Part shown: one piece after another, positions 1-12,700 of the stretch
Numbering within the stretch: the first letter of the stretch is position 1
Layout: each line of letters starts with the position of its first letter
NCBI GenBank assembly: GCA_038049695.1
Contig: CP142456.1
Span: 78,949,422 to 79,013,421 of the forward strand
DNA length: 64,000 nucleotides
Reading direction: 5' to 3'
Origin: Cinnamomum chago
Lineage: Eukaryota; Streptophyta; Magnoliopsida; Laurales; Lauraceae
Program-made: the position numbers and the translations under genes
The notes under the pieces: generated by a model
The model's input: only the letters and a program-made list of their open reading frames with translations
Told to the model about the DNA's origin: nothing
The model's database searches: none

Positions 1-663
1 GATGCAGAGTCAAGTAACTTCGACATGTCTGGGCGAGCAATTGGTTGGTCTTGCACTGATTCAGTAACTTATGGAGCCGAGCTGACTTGGTTGAGTTAGG
101 ACTTAGGGCCCAACGTGAACAAGTTTTTAAAGTTTGCTCTCTTTTCTCCCATGGCTGAAATTTAGGCTATGCCCAACTTGACCAGACCCAATCAAAACCA
201 AGTCTATAGTTGAGAACTTTTATAGATATGGGTTAGATTTAGGCGGCTGGGCCAGGGCTGAAGTTAGGATCAGGTTGGCTGCTTGTAAAAGAGGTAAACT
301 AAAGGAGCTGTTTCTTATGTCTATCACATGCCTTTTTTATATTTTTTTTCATGTCATAGACTGCACAAAGTGACAAAGGTATATATCTATGATCCCTATC
401 ATTACAGATTGTAAAATATATTATTATTGCTTGCCTTGTGCATATCAAAATTTCCACCCCGTCAGCTGCTATTTTGTTCTTAAAGTTTGGACACTTTCCT
501 TGCAAATATGTAGAAAAATGCTCTAACTAAAAGGTATATATATCTAGGTGCCTTTCTGCCTTTATAGTCAAGTGGACTTGGTTGGGTTTCATTTTTTACT
601 TTATTATTATTATTTTGCTCTGGTAAATACCTGCATAGCCTCACACATACCCTTTTCTAGTCC
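1..663. other. Intergenic, no gene seen
   Basis: No coding region is supported. The first 290 bases contain scattered GGCC/GGGCT-rich phrases that recur near 5,230-5,580 and 37,130-37,330, so this is probably eroded repeat. The rest is AT-rich spacer. Confidence 0.5.
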
Positions 664-1268
664 CTCGCTAATTACTATGGTGAATTGAAGTATGATAAGG
701 TGAAGCATCAAATCAAGAGAGAATAAAATATAAGAGGTTATGATGTTGTTTTGTTTGTTGTTGTTTGGTATGAAATCTTTTTGACTTTTTGAATAGAAAA
801 GTAGAGTGTTTTTTTTTTTTTTTGTCTTTTAGTGGAGAAATGACTTTTTTTACTTTTTTTTAAAACTTATGAGGGAATTTTGAAATCGTGTACTTTTTTT
901 ATTATATAATCCTTCTTATTTCTTATTTGGATTCACTTTACTTTAACTTAACTAGTTAATTGCCAAACACGGGTTCGTTTCACACTTTACAAGCATAGTA
1001 AAAGTCAAGTAAAGCCTTCATTTTTAAAATAAGATGTCACATCAAAAGTACTTTAATTCAAAACTCCCTCCATCTTTTTCAACAAAAGTAAAAAAACAAC
1101 CACTTTTATCTACTAAAATACAAAAAAAACTTCACTTTCCAATGCAAAAATTCAAAAAGATTTCATAATAAACAACTAAAAATAAAATATTATCATAACC
1201 CATTTATATTTTATTTTTTTCTTCAAAACCAACTTTACTTCACTTGACTCTATTAGTAGAGTTGCCAA
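664..1268. mobile_element. Foldback MITE with long terminal inverted repeats
   Basis: The first ~170 bases reappear as a diverged inverted copy at the end. For example, the stretch around 'ATGAAATCTTTTTGA' at about 770-785 is mirrored at about 1,155-1,170. The right end reads (inverted) GTTTGGCAACTCTACT, a terminus type common in plant MITEs. Possible 8-bp target duplications are TCTAGTCC (656-663) and ACTAGTCC (1269-1276), matching at 7 of 8. There is no coding capacity. The superfamily is uncertain (hAT-like if the 8-bp duplication is real). Confidence 0.6.
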
Positions 1269-2099
1269 ACTAGTCCGGGATTGATTTCTAATTGTTTTTA
1301 CGGAGGATAGGTGCCTTACCACTGTTCTACTAGGGGATGGATGATGTCAAAACTGAGCTACTCGTGTTTGAGGTGGTTTCGTACAATGTCATAATAATAA
1401 CATTCCATGAAATTATTTCCCGAGGATAATGCCAATATATTTTGGAATTTAGGGTTTTTCATGATAGTAAGGAAAAAAATATTGAGGAAAATAAATTAAA
1501 TGATAAATTAAATAGATAAATATCTTTTTGGTAGCCCGTTGATGGTTAAACAGATAAATATAATTTAACTTGCTCTCTACTCTTATTCTGAGTTTTTACT
1601 GTGATATTCTCATGACATTCTAAAAAGCTTGCAGCCTCAAGGGTTGGGTGAGGGCATGCCCTGGTTCGACCCAGCCCATTGATACATATATAGAGCTTAT
1701 CTAGTGTGCGAAGCTCTGCACGCACAGGCTGTTGGGCCTATGTAACCCGGGGGGTTTCAAGATCTTTGTGGGAACTGTCTACCTACCAAGTTTGGTTCCC
1801 ATCCAATCACCCTATTATCTTTATTTGGGCCCAATAAATTTAAAGATGTATAATCCATTCGGCTGGATGTGCAGTGGATTAAACAGTACAATCCATTTAA
1901 ATGGGCTTTAACCCTATGCAATTTTTGTACCATAGGGGAATTGGTCCACTCGGATGGATCCCCTGGTGGGCCCCTTGCACACCAGACACACTCGATAACC
2001 AGTGTGTGTATGTTAAATGCCCCCATTGGTAGTCATATGTTGGAATATTCCCTAACATATCCATGTCTTGTGATAGATTCCCCAAGGCCTCATTACTAC
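1269..2099. other. Intergenic, no gene seen
   Basis: No supported gene. A GGTTCGACCC motif near 1,663-1,672 resembles a tRNA/SINE B box within a stretch that could be an old SINE (about 1,625-1,760). No clear A box, tail or target duplication could be confirmed. Confidence 0.4.
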
Positions 2100-3215
2100 C
2101 ATGGATAAAAAAACCGGCCAATACCGGTTCATATCCGCCGATACCGCACCGATATCTCATTGAGATATCGGTAGTAGGAAATTTCTTCAAAATCTCGGAT
2201 TTAGCGATATCTCGGCCGATATTTTGAAAATATCGGGCGAGATATGTTAAAAAGGGTGAAAACCCTAATTTTTTTATTTTTTCCCCCATCTTCATCTTCT
2301 TCTCCTCTTTCTCAACTCCTTACTAGCCATAGCAGCAGTCCCCATCTCTCTTACATATTTTCAAATCTCACTTCTATTTTTTGAAGAAAATATTATCTAA
2401 GGTAATAGGAAATCAACTTAAAGCATTTTATTATGTTTTTTTTTTTTAATTTTTTTTATAGATGAAGCATAGAGGTTTGTCACTTACTCACTTGTGTTGT
2501 TTTCTTCATTTAGAAGTTAGATCTACATACTTTTATGCTAGATCTACTCATACACATGATTTTGAACTTTTTTTTCAATTTTTTTTATTTTCGGATTTTT
2601 TAATATTTGAATTATAATATATCATTTTTTGAGGATTTCATCATAAATATGTTGTTTTAATGATTCATGATTATTGTATGGTGTGTAAATGATTGATCTA
2701 CATACTTTTATGTTAGATCTATATATTTAGGATTTTGAAAATGATTTTATTAATTTTTGTTTTCCAAAAAATAATTGTTGTTACTTGTTAGGATATTTGT
2801 GATACCAAAGGCTTAATGGCTTATTAATAGTGTGTAGATAATAGATCTACATCTACTCATAGTCATAAACATGATTTAGATTTTTATTTTATTTTGATTA
2901 TGAGTAGAGCATCAATAATGTTTGCATTATATGAAATACTGAAAAAGACAGTGAACTGCGAATCTGCGACACAGACATGACTCATAGCTTAAGGTGACCG
3001 AGTTTTTGATTTATTGCTGTTATTAATGGAAAAAAAATATTGTTTTCCAACATTTTCTAATATTCTGGATTTTTTTGGATATTTTTGCTAATTTTTTTAG
3101 ATTAAAATTTTTTTTATACCGCGACGGACTGATATCCACGACTGATACCGATATCATATCGGTTTTTTTGCCCGGCCAATATTGTGACCAAGGCCGAGAT
3201 TTTGAACCATGATTA
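2100..3215. repeat. Repeat with GATATC/CCGATA-rich ends
   Basis: Both ends are rich in short palindromes (GATATC, CCGATATC, CCGGCCAATA) in opposite orientations. The left has AAAAAAACCGGCCAATA (about 2,107-2,123) and the right has the inverse of AAAAAAACCGATAT (about 3,155-3,170). The middle is AT-rich and non-coding. It looks like an old transposon of about 1.1 kb, but I could not fix the exact ends or a target duplication. Confidence 0.4.
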
Positions 3216-3410
3216 CAACATATCTAGCGATATTTTCTCAGTAGTTCGAAAATTATTTTAAACTAGATGCAGATTCGCAATGCCTTGGAGTCTACTTCAT
3301 ATTAAAATTTTCGCTTATGGCATGTGTGGCTTAGCGCATTAAGCCACAAAGACTTTACATCGCAAAAACTATAAGCTCACTCTGTCGTGTAAGGATCATT
3401 GTTTGCTAAA

Positions 3411-3917
3411 GGGATTTTTCAAATATGGTTTTAAGTTTTTGCCTTACTTAAATAAAAAAAGACACAAGTTTTGAAACTTTTCAAATTAGTCCCTAGCTTT
3501 CTAGTAAATTTTCAATTAAAGACATCTAGTCATTTAAAGATATTTTTCTGGTGACTTTTTCCCTCATTATTTTAAAAATACCAAAGTTACTCTTCATTTA
3601 AAGCCATGACATGATTTCGGCCGCTACTACTTGCAGCCAATCGCTGTAAGAATATTGGGTGTCCTTGATCACCGTGAGGACACCGAGGAGGGAAACGAAG
3701 AGAATGTAGAGGAAGTGAAGGAAAGTTTTATTACAATGAAGAGTAATTTGGGTATTAAAAAAAACAGAAAAAAATTGCCAAAAAAATAACTTTAAATAGA
3801 TGGATGTCTTTAATTGAAAACTTCCGGAAAAACTTAGGGACTAATTTAAAAAGTTTTGAAACTTATGTCATTTTTTGAAAAAAGGTCGAAACTTAAGGAC
3901 CCTTTTGAAATTCGCCC
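3411..3917. mobile_element. Mutator-like foldback MITE with perfect 9-bp TSD
   Basis: The element is 507 bp. It begins GGGATTTTTCAAA and ends with the inverse of GGGCGAATTTCAAA. Its terminal inverted repeats run about 150 bp; for example, 'CAATTAAAGACATC' at about 3,512-3,525 is mirrored at about 3,805-3,818. It is flanked on both sides by TTTGCTAAA (3402-3410 and 3918-3926), a perfect 9-bp duplication diagnostic of Mutator-type insertion. There is no transposase frame, so it is non-autonomous. Confidence 0.85.
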
Positions 3918-3926
3918 TTTGCTAAA

Positions 3927-4726
3927 ATCACTCGGTTGAAACTTGAAAGTTATGGTGGTATAGAAAATCTCTTTGTTCTCTATATCTTGACTTTGTTTTT
4001 TTCAGCCCTATCCCGGCCCTTTTGAAAATTGACAGCCATACTCATATGGCCAAGTCACACACTTAAATATGACTATTGTCAAGAAGATTATTGTTAAAAA
4101 GGTATCCATCTAGCATGTCATGTGATCACGGCTTAAGACACACAACGCAATGGGAGAGTCAATGAAATTTTGAAATTATACGTACATAATGATCGTCCAA
4201 GTGGTAGGATGAGCATGTAATCGGATCGGGTTGTATATAAAATTAAATGGCTTAAGTCTAAGCCATTGATCGTATAGGCTAGATCTATAAGTTGTGTTTT
4301 TATTTTCTTTACATTCATTTATAACCAAAGCAAACTTTGAGAAAGCAAATGAAGAAGCTCCCATTGTTTAGGGGTTCTTTCTTTCTTTATAGGTATGCAT
4401 TGTGGTGTGGATTCTTGATCTAAGGGCTAATGTCTGTATGGTAACATATGAACATTATGAAACTGCACAATATGGCTCGCCACAAATTTCTATTTTCCTC
4501 TGGACGACTAACCCTTACTAACCCTTCTAAAACCTAACACAAAGTTATAGTCCAAGTGGATCCCACCATTGGTTGGTTATTGCCATGTATACAATGGCCC
4601 CATAGGGATTAGACCATGACTATATTAGCTCCATGGGCTAGTTACATCAAAACACCCGAGCCACTTATTGAACAGGGTTGATGAAAATTTGATTTGAAAG
4701 TGTCAGCTGTGGGGAAGAACAAGAGA
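3927..4726. other. Intergenic, nothing recognised
   Basis: AT-rich spacer with no supported coding region, RNA or further repeat structure that I can see. Confidence 0.5.
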
Positions 4727-4734
4727 CCCTCTAT

Positions 4735-5104
4735 TAGGGCTGCACAGAACCGGACCGCAAAATCGGACCGAATCGGATTTGAAAAACCGGTTATATCCGG
4801 TCCGGTCCGGTCCAGACCTTTTAAAAACCGGTCTGGACCGGACCGGACCGAATTAATTATAATTTTTTTTTAATTTTTTTAATATAAAACTTTAAGTATA
4901 TAAAATTTCTAAGTCAAATACCCTAGTAAAATAGAAGATCTGGCTTCTTACATTTGGAAAAAGAGGTAGGAAAGACCGTTTTGGACCGGACCGGACCACT
5001 TATAAGTGGTCGGGTCGGGGCCTCTCATTTAAGCCGGACCGGATTTCCGGCCCGATCGGATTCCAGTCAAAAAAGGGGACCGGAAATCCGGTTGTGCAGC
5101 CCTA
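4735..5104. mobile_element. hAT-type MITE with GGTCCG/CCGGAC palindromes
   Basis: The termini are TAGGGCTGCACAGAACCGG and the inverse of TAGGGCTGCACAACCGG, nearly perfect inverted repeats. The flanks CCCTCTAT (4727-4734) and CCCTTTAT (5105-5112) match at 7 of 8, as expected for an aged 8-bp hAT duplication. The body holds clustered GGTCCG/CGGACC steps that can fold into extended hairpins. It is 370 bp and has no coding capacity. Confidence 0.8.
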
Positions 5105-5112
5105 CCCTTTAT

Positions 5113-6480
5113 AGGCTTGCATTCCAATTTAGAGCAGACGACAAAAAAGAGCCCCCATATATATGTTAATGTAGATCTTGGGGCATTTGAGATGGATGAT
5201 ACTCAAAAACTCCTAAAACTTTCCCAAGGCAATATGATCCAAAACACCATCCCAAGCTCGAGCCAGCCCAGCCCGCTTTAGGGCTGGCTTAGATATATAA
5301 TTTGGGACCGTTTAATAATTGGGTCAGGTTTGGATTAAATGAAAGAAAGCCCAAAGCCCAGCCCGGCCTGTATAAGGAATGAATGTAATTTAATTTAATT
5401 ATGCCAAATATTTGTTAGAAAACCCACGAAATTGATCAAAAGCCCAATTAGCTCGGTCCAGTTGATTAAATTGGCAGGCTTGGGCTCGACTTAGATGGCC
5501 CGTTTTGGGTTTGGGCCTGGCCTGGCCATGTGTTTCTAAAGTTGGGTCAGGCCTGGATATGCCTCAGCCCGGCCTGACCACAAACAACCATCATGCGACA
5601 TGTACCTGCAACTACCACTACCTTTATTTATCTAATCTGTGCATATGCATGATTTGGGATCTTGATAAAGACTTATTTCATACATTTTATTTTATTTTTT
5701 GTACCATTGGAGGGTTCTCAAACCTTTGGGCTCCCTGTAGCCAACATTAGATTTAGAAGATCACATATCCATTATCACCTACAAGGCATGCATTGTTTGA
5801 AATATTTTTTTCTAATGAGAAAAATGATTCTTAAGCGAGAAAAATACATATAAAAATAGCCACGTCTGTATAAAGCTATAAAATCAGTTACATAGACAAT
5901 TTATTTTGCATTCACATAAAAATACTTCTCCAGGAAACACTTTTTTCATTAAATTGCAAAAAAATTAGCGAAAAAAACAGCCACACCAAATGTAATGCGA
6001 AATATTTTTCTACGAATAAGGATTTCACTTTTCACATTTTTATCGTAGATTAACAGGCCCAAATTCAAAATAAAAAGTAAAAAACATTATTTTTTGCTCT
6101 TATAATAATAAACATTTTTTTTTTAATTTCCAGGGCTATTTATTTCTCAGCAGATTGGAGACATAGGTGATGGTTTGTGTTTTTGACTGTTTGAGCTAAA
6201 GTCCTTTTCAAAAGGAAAAAAAAAAAAACCTTATATTTTCTGTTTTGTATGCACCAAATAAGTGATTTTCAGTTTATGAAAAGCAAAAATATAACATCAC
6301 CCAAAAAAAAAAAAAGCAAAAACATTGTGACCATGATGATGGATGTGATATTTGGGCCATGGTCATCATTCATCAACGGTGAACGATCATATCAACGAGC
6401 AAAGTGGGCCCCACTGAAGGGCCGAATACATCCTCGAGCGGGCAGAGGACAAAAAAAAAATTGCAATTTCTTAAGCTTCC
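5113..6480. other. Intergenic region upstream of the GYF gene
   Basis: The part at 5,230-5,580 is rich in GGCCT/AGCCC phrases typical of degenerate plant repeats. From 5,600 on it is AT-rich. No coding region is supported. The last few hundred bases probably include the promoter of the GYF-domain gene, but no TATA box could be singled out. Confidence 0.45.
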
Positions 6481-6519
6481 CAAAACGACACTCATTTCGC
6501 TCTTCTGACCACCCAAACA

Positions 6520-6769
6520 AACCCTCGCATAGCCTTTTTCTCTCCTCTCTCTCTCTCTCTGCATCCTCGCAATCCTCTCACTGCAATTTCCTTCCTTTCA
6601 TGAGAAATCTTTCGATTGAAATCGTAAGATCTCTGAAACCCTAATCGTATCTCACCATCTCTCTCTGATCTGTTCATCCTACGCAATCCGATTTCGGATC
6701 TCTGCAACCTAAGCTTCCTTTGAATCCATATACCTGATCTCCATCTCTTCCATCTTTTCTTCGAAATCA
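6520..6769 (+). promoter_or_regulatory. CT-rich 5' leader of the GYF-domain gene
   Basis: A pyrimidine-rich stretch (CTCTCTCTCTCTCT around 6,541-6,560) leads into the start codon at 6,770 and looks like a plant 5' UTR. The transcription start itself cannot be read from sequence. Confidence 0.5.
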
Positions 6770-9700
6770 ATGGCTGAAGCCAAGGTCAGTCTGCCAGACG
6801 ATCTCCTTTCCTCGAAATCACCTGAGGATTCCTGGACTGGGAAAGGTAATTAGGGTTTGTGTTCCTTTTCACCTATTTTTGTCTGATTTTTCATGATTTA
6901 TGATGATTTTATCGGTTCGACTGTTTCCTAAGCATTGGATTTACTGTGGATTGATTGTTGCTTGATCTGAAGTGATCTGAATCTGATGCTCTTTTCTTCT
7001 TCTTCTTTTTTGAACTGTTGATTGTTGACATTTTTTGGTTAATGGCTAGGGTTTTTTCAACTCCAGGTGTTTTTCTTTTCTGTTTTAATTCGTATTCGAA
7101 CTCATGCTATTTGGATATTACAGATCTTTGAATTTCTTTTTTTGGTTACCTAGTTTTATTGTAGATTGAGAGGTTTTCAATCTTCCATAGCTCAAATGGA
7201 TTGGTTTTGAGTCGATTTGGATATGAACACTCGCTTAAATTGACATCCATGCCTATTTGTTGGAAAAAATGAATGCTTGTCCGGACGCCGCGTGTTTGGT
7301 GTGGTCTGGGAGCAACGGATTGGGTGGAGTAGGCAGGCTGCAGGATTTTTTTTATTTTTATTTTTTATACTAGTTTTAGTATCAATCTGATTACATGTTT
7401 ATGGTCCCCTTTGTTATTGTTATCATTATTTTTTGAATAGTTTTGGTCCCTTTGTTCAGTCATGTAGTTTTAAGCAGAGAAGCATCTTTTCATCATTTGA
7501 ACTTGTTTTGTGTTGATTTTTATTTTTTTTCCCATAACATTTATCTATCACTATTTTAAGACTGATCATATTAGCAAATTGCATGATTTAGCATTTAGGA
7601 TGCCATTATTAAAGCATTCTATTCATAGTGGAAAGATGTTACATGTCTAAATATTTGGTTGGCGGAAGTAATTTTATTTATTTATTTATTTTTTGGGGGT
7701 GGGTTGGGGGGGTTGTCTCACTCATTTTATCTTAAGTGACATTAACTTTGATTTTTGACTGAGATTCTAGGTTTTTTTAGATATCTGTATATTGCCATTG
7801 AATTTTTGTTGTCTTAACCTTTTGTGGTTTTATTGTAATTGGTCGTATGCGTTTTAAGTTTTAACCATAGTTGCAGACCCAAAACCAGGTACTGGAAACA
7901 TCATCAGAACGCATGCAATGCCTTATTCTGTGACACTTCAATAGCGATTTGTACATGTGTGTTTGAATATTGGATTGTTTTCTTTTCAATGGTTTTGGTC
8001 TTCTGGAATTGGTATCTGTGGGGAAATTGCTTTTGATGAGAAAAGCATACATCGGCACAGATGTATTGCTCGTTATTGTTATTCCAACATGATATCTCTG
8101 TCTATTTTCTTGATACTAAAGAAAAGTGAAGAAGATGTAAAATTTGATCATACCCAAACTCTATTTTTCCTTACAAAAAATTCAACCCAATGTGGTGATC
8201 TATGTCTGTATTCTTTAACCAATATGTCTGAGTTATTAGTATCTGTTTGGTGGCCGCTGAACCTATTATTTAGTTTCATGAATATGCATTTGGCAGTGTA
8301 AACAGAAGGGGAAATGAGAAACAAGACTTTTAGCCATATGCTTCTAAAAAAAAGAAGAAGAAAGAAGAGCACATGGAAATGAGTTTCCTTTCATTTTTAG
8401 AAATTTTAAAGATTAATAAATGAAAAAATGTATATGAAAGTAGCAATCCACCAAGACAATGAACTGCTCAAACCGTACATGAAAATAGTTAAGTAGCTGC
8501 CATCAATTTATTTATTCTAGAAACTCCTGCCTTACCCAGCAGCTTATTAGTTTCAATCTCTTGGAGACATATGGTAAATTTAGCTTCCATAGGGGTTTTT
8601 TGGGTTGGCTAATCCTTGAGCCCAAATTAAGGCATTTATAGAATCAGTTCAACTTTTCTTTCCTTACCTTTTCTTTTTGTCTTTTTTTCCCACAATCATT
8701 TTAACAGAAGTGTTGCATAAGTTACCAGCGCTGATTGATTTTGTGCCATTTCAGATGATGCACCAGCAGGAAATGATGACGAAAAGTGGCTCATGGGGTT
8801 CCTTGATGATTCCAAAGGTAATATGCTGATTCATGTTTCTGGACCGCTTATTGTTGAGTCTCGAATTTGGGTGCTTCTTGATACTAGCCTCATAAATTTA
8901 TAGAGAAGTCTCTTCTAAAACTATTTTCTTTCTATCTTCTTTATACCTTTTGCTGTGCATTGACACGCTTGCGCTCATACGTTGTGATTCATTTGGGAAA
9001 TTTATTTTTGTGTTGAGGTTTCGCAGATCAAGTAACATCTGAGAGCAGTATACCTTTGTCTCCTCAATGGCTGTATGCTAAACCCAATGAGAGTAAGCTT
9101 GGCCTTCCTGCTGCACCAGGGGTATAAATCTTGAGCCTTTTGACAATATATTAGTCTTTATAGATTGACTGATTGACTTGACTTTTATTGACTGTACATG
9201 ATCAAACAAAGAAAAAGTAGAAAAATGAATCGGGAAAAAACAATCAACAAAACTAGTAAAGGAGGAACTGATGTTGCAATTGTGAATCACTCTTCGTATT
9301 CTACATATTTTGAGTGATATTGTTTTTTACTTTGAGGGCATTCCCGTCTACTGAATGTAGTTACTCAAATAGGAAAAGTAAATAGAAGGCATTCTTTTGT
9401 TTTTATTGTTGGGGAAGTCTTTTAATTGTTTTGTCTTTTCGCTGTGATTGTGTTAGTCACATTAGATTGTGTAACTTTCTTTCTACTTATTTTTCCCCGT
9501 TTAGTTGCTATTTCCAGCTGCTGCTAAATAGTAAAAGCCATGAAAAAAAAAACTCCTGGAGGCCCTATAAATTTACTATTAAAAACAAAAAAAAATAATC
9601 CTGAAGGACCTATCATTTTACTATTTCATGATAAGTAAAAAAATGTGAATAAAGAGGTTTTTTTTTGTTAACACCAAGGCCCCTTAATTTTCACACAGCC

Positions 9701-12700
9701 TTAGAAAGGCCTCTATATCTTGTGTTTTTACTGAAACCTCCCAGACCAACAGTTAAACTATACAAATACTATAGTATTCATTTTTTTTTTTTAGTTTTGT
9801 TTTTTATTGGTTTGTTCCTGAGAAAAATTATAATGATGCAAATGATGATTTTGCTAGAATGCCCTTTTGACAAACCCTTCTTTTCGGACTTTCACACGGG
9901 GCCTCACCTTTGATCGATCCCAAGCCATTCACACTGTACCCTTGATTGAAATCGATCGCATTGCACATTATTTTCGGCGTTATCACCGTTGGATTTATCA
10001 CAAATAATTTACAGAATGTATAGCCATTAAAGTTCTGGACTTAAAACTTAAGGGCTATGATCATTTGATATGCTTGATATTACATATATTCCTAATCCAC
10101 ATCCAAGACTTTCTATGCATCCAATTGTGCCCCACCTGACTTGAGTTGAGTTAGTGAGAGATTATCATTTGCCCATAAAAACTAGCAGTATCATTATCAG
10201 ACCACAGAGCTTTTAGTGAAAAGTTAAAATTACGGGGGCCTTTTTTCGGTTGTCTGAAAATACAGGGGTCTTTTTGTTAAAACTGTAAGAAAATGATTAT
10301 AGAATATAGGTAGTAAAGTGAATAAAAATGATCATGGATGGTAAAGAGAATAAAAGTGATTATATATTTCCATGAAAAATAAAAAAATATGAATAAAAAA
10401 TTCAAGGTGAAGGCCATATCAAATTACTACGCCATAGTTTGCTGCAGCGGCGGAACTAGAGGGGGCTGGGGGTGTTTTTCATATTGATATAAACTTCCCC
10501 CAACCCACAAACATCCCAAAACCAACCAAAAGAAAAATGAAATTTTTTATATTGAACCCCTAAGGCATGTTTCCTGGTTCCACTGGTTTGCAGAGTAATA
10601 TAAAGGAATAAAACTCCTGAAAAGAGGTGAATTCTGCATGACCTGAAACATTTCCACTCATTTCAATGATCCTTTAAAAATTATATACTCGGAATGAACT
10701 TTTTCCTCATAGTTATAAAAATAGAAAAAATAAAAATAGTTACAAGTCCTATTAAAATAATTAGTTGCAGTTCTTATGAAAGTTGATAATGTAGGGGACA
10801 TCAAGTCATCAACTCATACGCCTAAAACAATGACAAAAGATATCCCTTGTTGAACACAATATATGTAGATTGGCTAAACATGACTGTAAATAGGGTTGAT
10901 TGGAAAAGTAGAGCTCACAAAGCTGGACCCATATAGATGGGATAAGGCTTCATTGGTGGCAATTGGCCAGACATTGCTCTTAACAACCATCCAACCTGCC
11001 TCGTGGAAAGATCTACCATCAGATTGTCCAATGTGATGCTCCATATGATTTCTGCCTTGATGAGATATCAAGGCCAATTTTATAACTATAAATTATTTCA
11101 TTCATGCCACCATCTGCATTGACATAAATAATAAATTACAGTAATATAATTTTGTAACCCTTTGTTCTTGGCATAAAAAATATTAAACTTAGAATGTAAT
11201 GAATAATGATATAAGTCTATTTGTAAATGCCAATAAAAAAGGTCTATTTTAAAACCTTTTGATGACAGAAAATTTCTCCAGGTTAGTTGACTTTTCTGTA
11301 ATTTTATATTATTCTTTGTAATTGTTGGATAGGACATCCGGGCACCTACTCCGTTGACTCATGGAAGCTCTCTGGATCCTGTTCAAAAAGAGGGGTGGCG
11401 CTTGGATGGATCTCTAGACAAGAAAGAATGGCGAAGGAATACTCCTGATATTGATAGCAGTCGCCGCTGGCGTGAAGAGGAGAGAGAGACTGGATTACTT
11501 GGTAGAAGAGACCGCAGAAAAGAAGGAGATAGAGAGAATGAATACCGCAAAAGTGATCGCCGCACGGACACTTCTTCAATTAGAGAGACTGCAGAAAATA
11601 GGCCTCTGCCTTCATCTGATCGGTGGCATGATGTAACTAGCCGCAATCCAGGACATGAAACGCGGCGGGACAGCAAATGGTCTTCACGATGGGGTCCAGA
11701 AGACAAAGAGAAGGTCTCACGAAATGACAAAAGGGTGGATGTAGAGAAAGAAGATGCTCATAGTGAGAAGCAAACCTTTATAAGCAGCAATCGTGCAGTG
11801 TCTGAGCGTGAAAGTGATTCCCGTGATAAATGGAGGCCACGGCACCGACAAGAAGCTCATTCAGTTGGGCCAACAGTATACCGTGCTGCACCAGGGTTTG
11901 GACTCGAGCGAGGAAGGTTGGAGGGTTCAAATGTGGGTTTTGCTCCAGGAAGAGGAAGATCAAACATTGTTGGAAATATATCCCTTGGTAGGCCTTCTTT
12001 CAGCGGTCCCATCGGTGCTGCCCCTGTCGAAAGGAATGAACTTGGACGTGGGAAGTCTTTCATATCTGCAGATACATTTTGCTATCCAAGGGGTAAACTT
12101 CTTGATATATACAGGAAACAGAAGCTTTATCTTTCCTTTAATAACATTCCTGACGGGCTTGAGGAGGTACCCCCTATAACAATATCTAGTTCTGTGGAGC
12201 CATTGGCCTTCGTTGCACCTGGCGCAGAAGAGGAGGTAAGTCTTATCATTGTATGTTTAGTTATTTTGTTCTTGTATTGGTTTCAGGAAAGTTGAGTGCC
12301 CCACAAATTTTATTCTCATCTTAGTTCAGTTAGTCAATTGATAATTTATCAGCAAGGGTTTCTAATGTGATATGGTTTATATCAGTTAATGAAATTCATG
12401 TGGTTGGTACTTGGCAGGCGATACTAAAGGATATTGGAAAGGGCAAAATAATCAGTAGTGGGGCATTTTATAATTCAAGTAAAGACAAAATTGTAAGAGA
12501 TAATGAAAATGAAACAGGTAATAGAATTTTCATTTATGTTAGCTTGTGCCCGGTAGTTTTAATTTTCTCGATCTCAGATAGAGATTTTTTTCTTCAGGTG
12601 TTGGCGACACAATTTTGACACAGCGCAAACATGGAAAACTCCCTACTAGTAATACTGAAGAGGCCGGTGATTCCTATGCATCAACTGCAGGAGATGATAA

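Noticed and set aside
1625..1760. Possible tRNA or SINE (GGTTCGACCC motif)
   Set aside because: No cloverleaf, no convincing A box, no tail and no target duplication; noted only as a weak possibility.
6249..6644. 131-codon open frame before the GYF gene
   Set aside because: It overlaps the CT-rich 5' leader, has low-complexity residues (Lys, Ser, Leu runs) and no recognisable domain.
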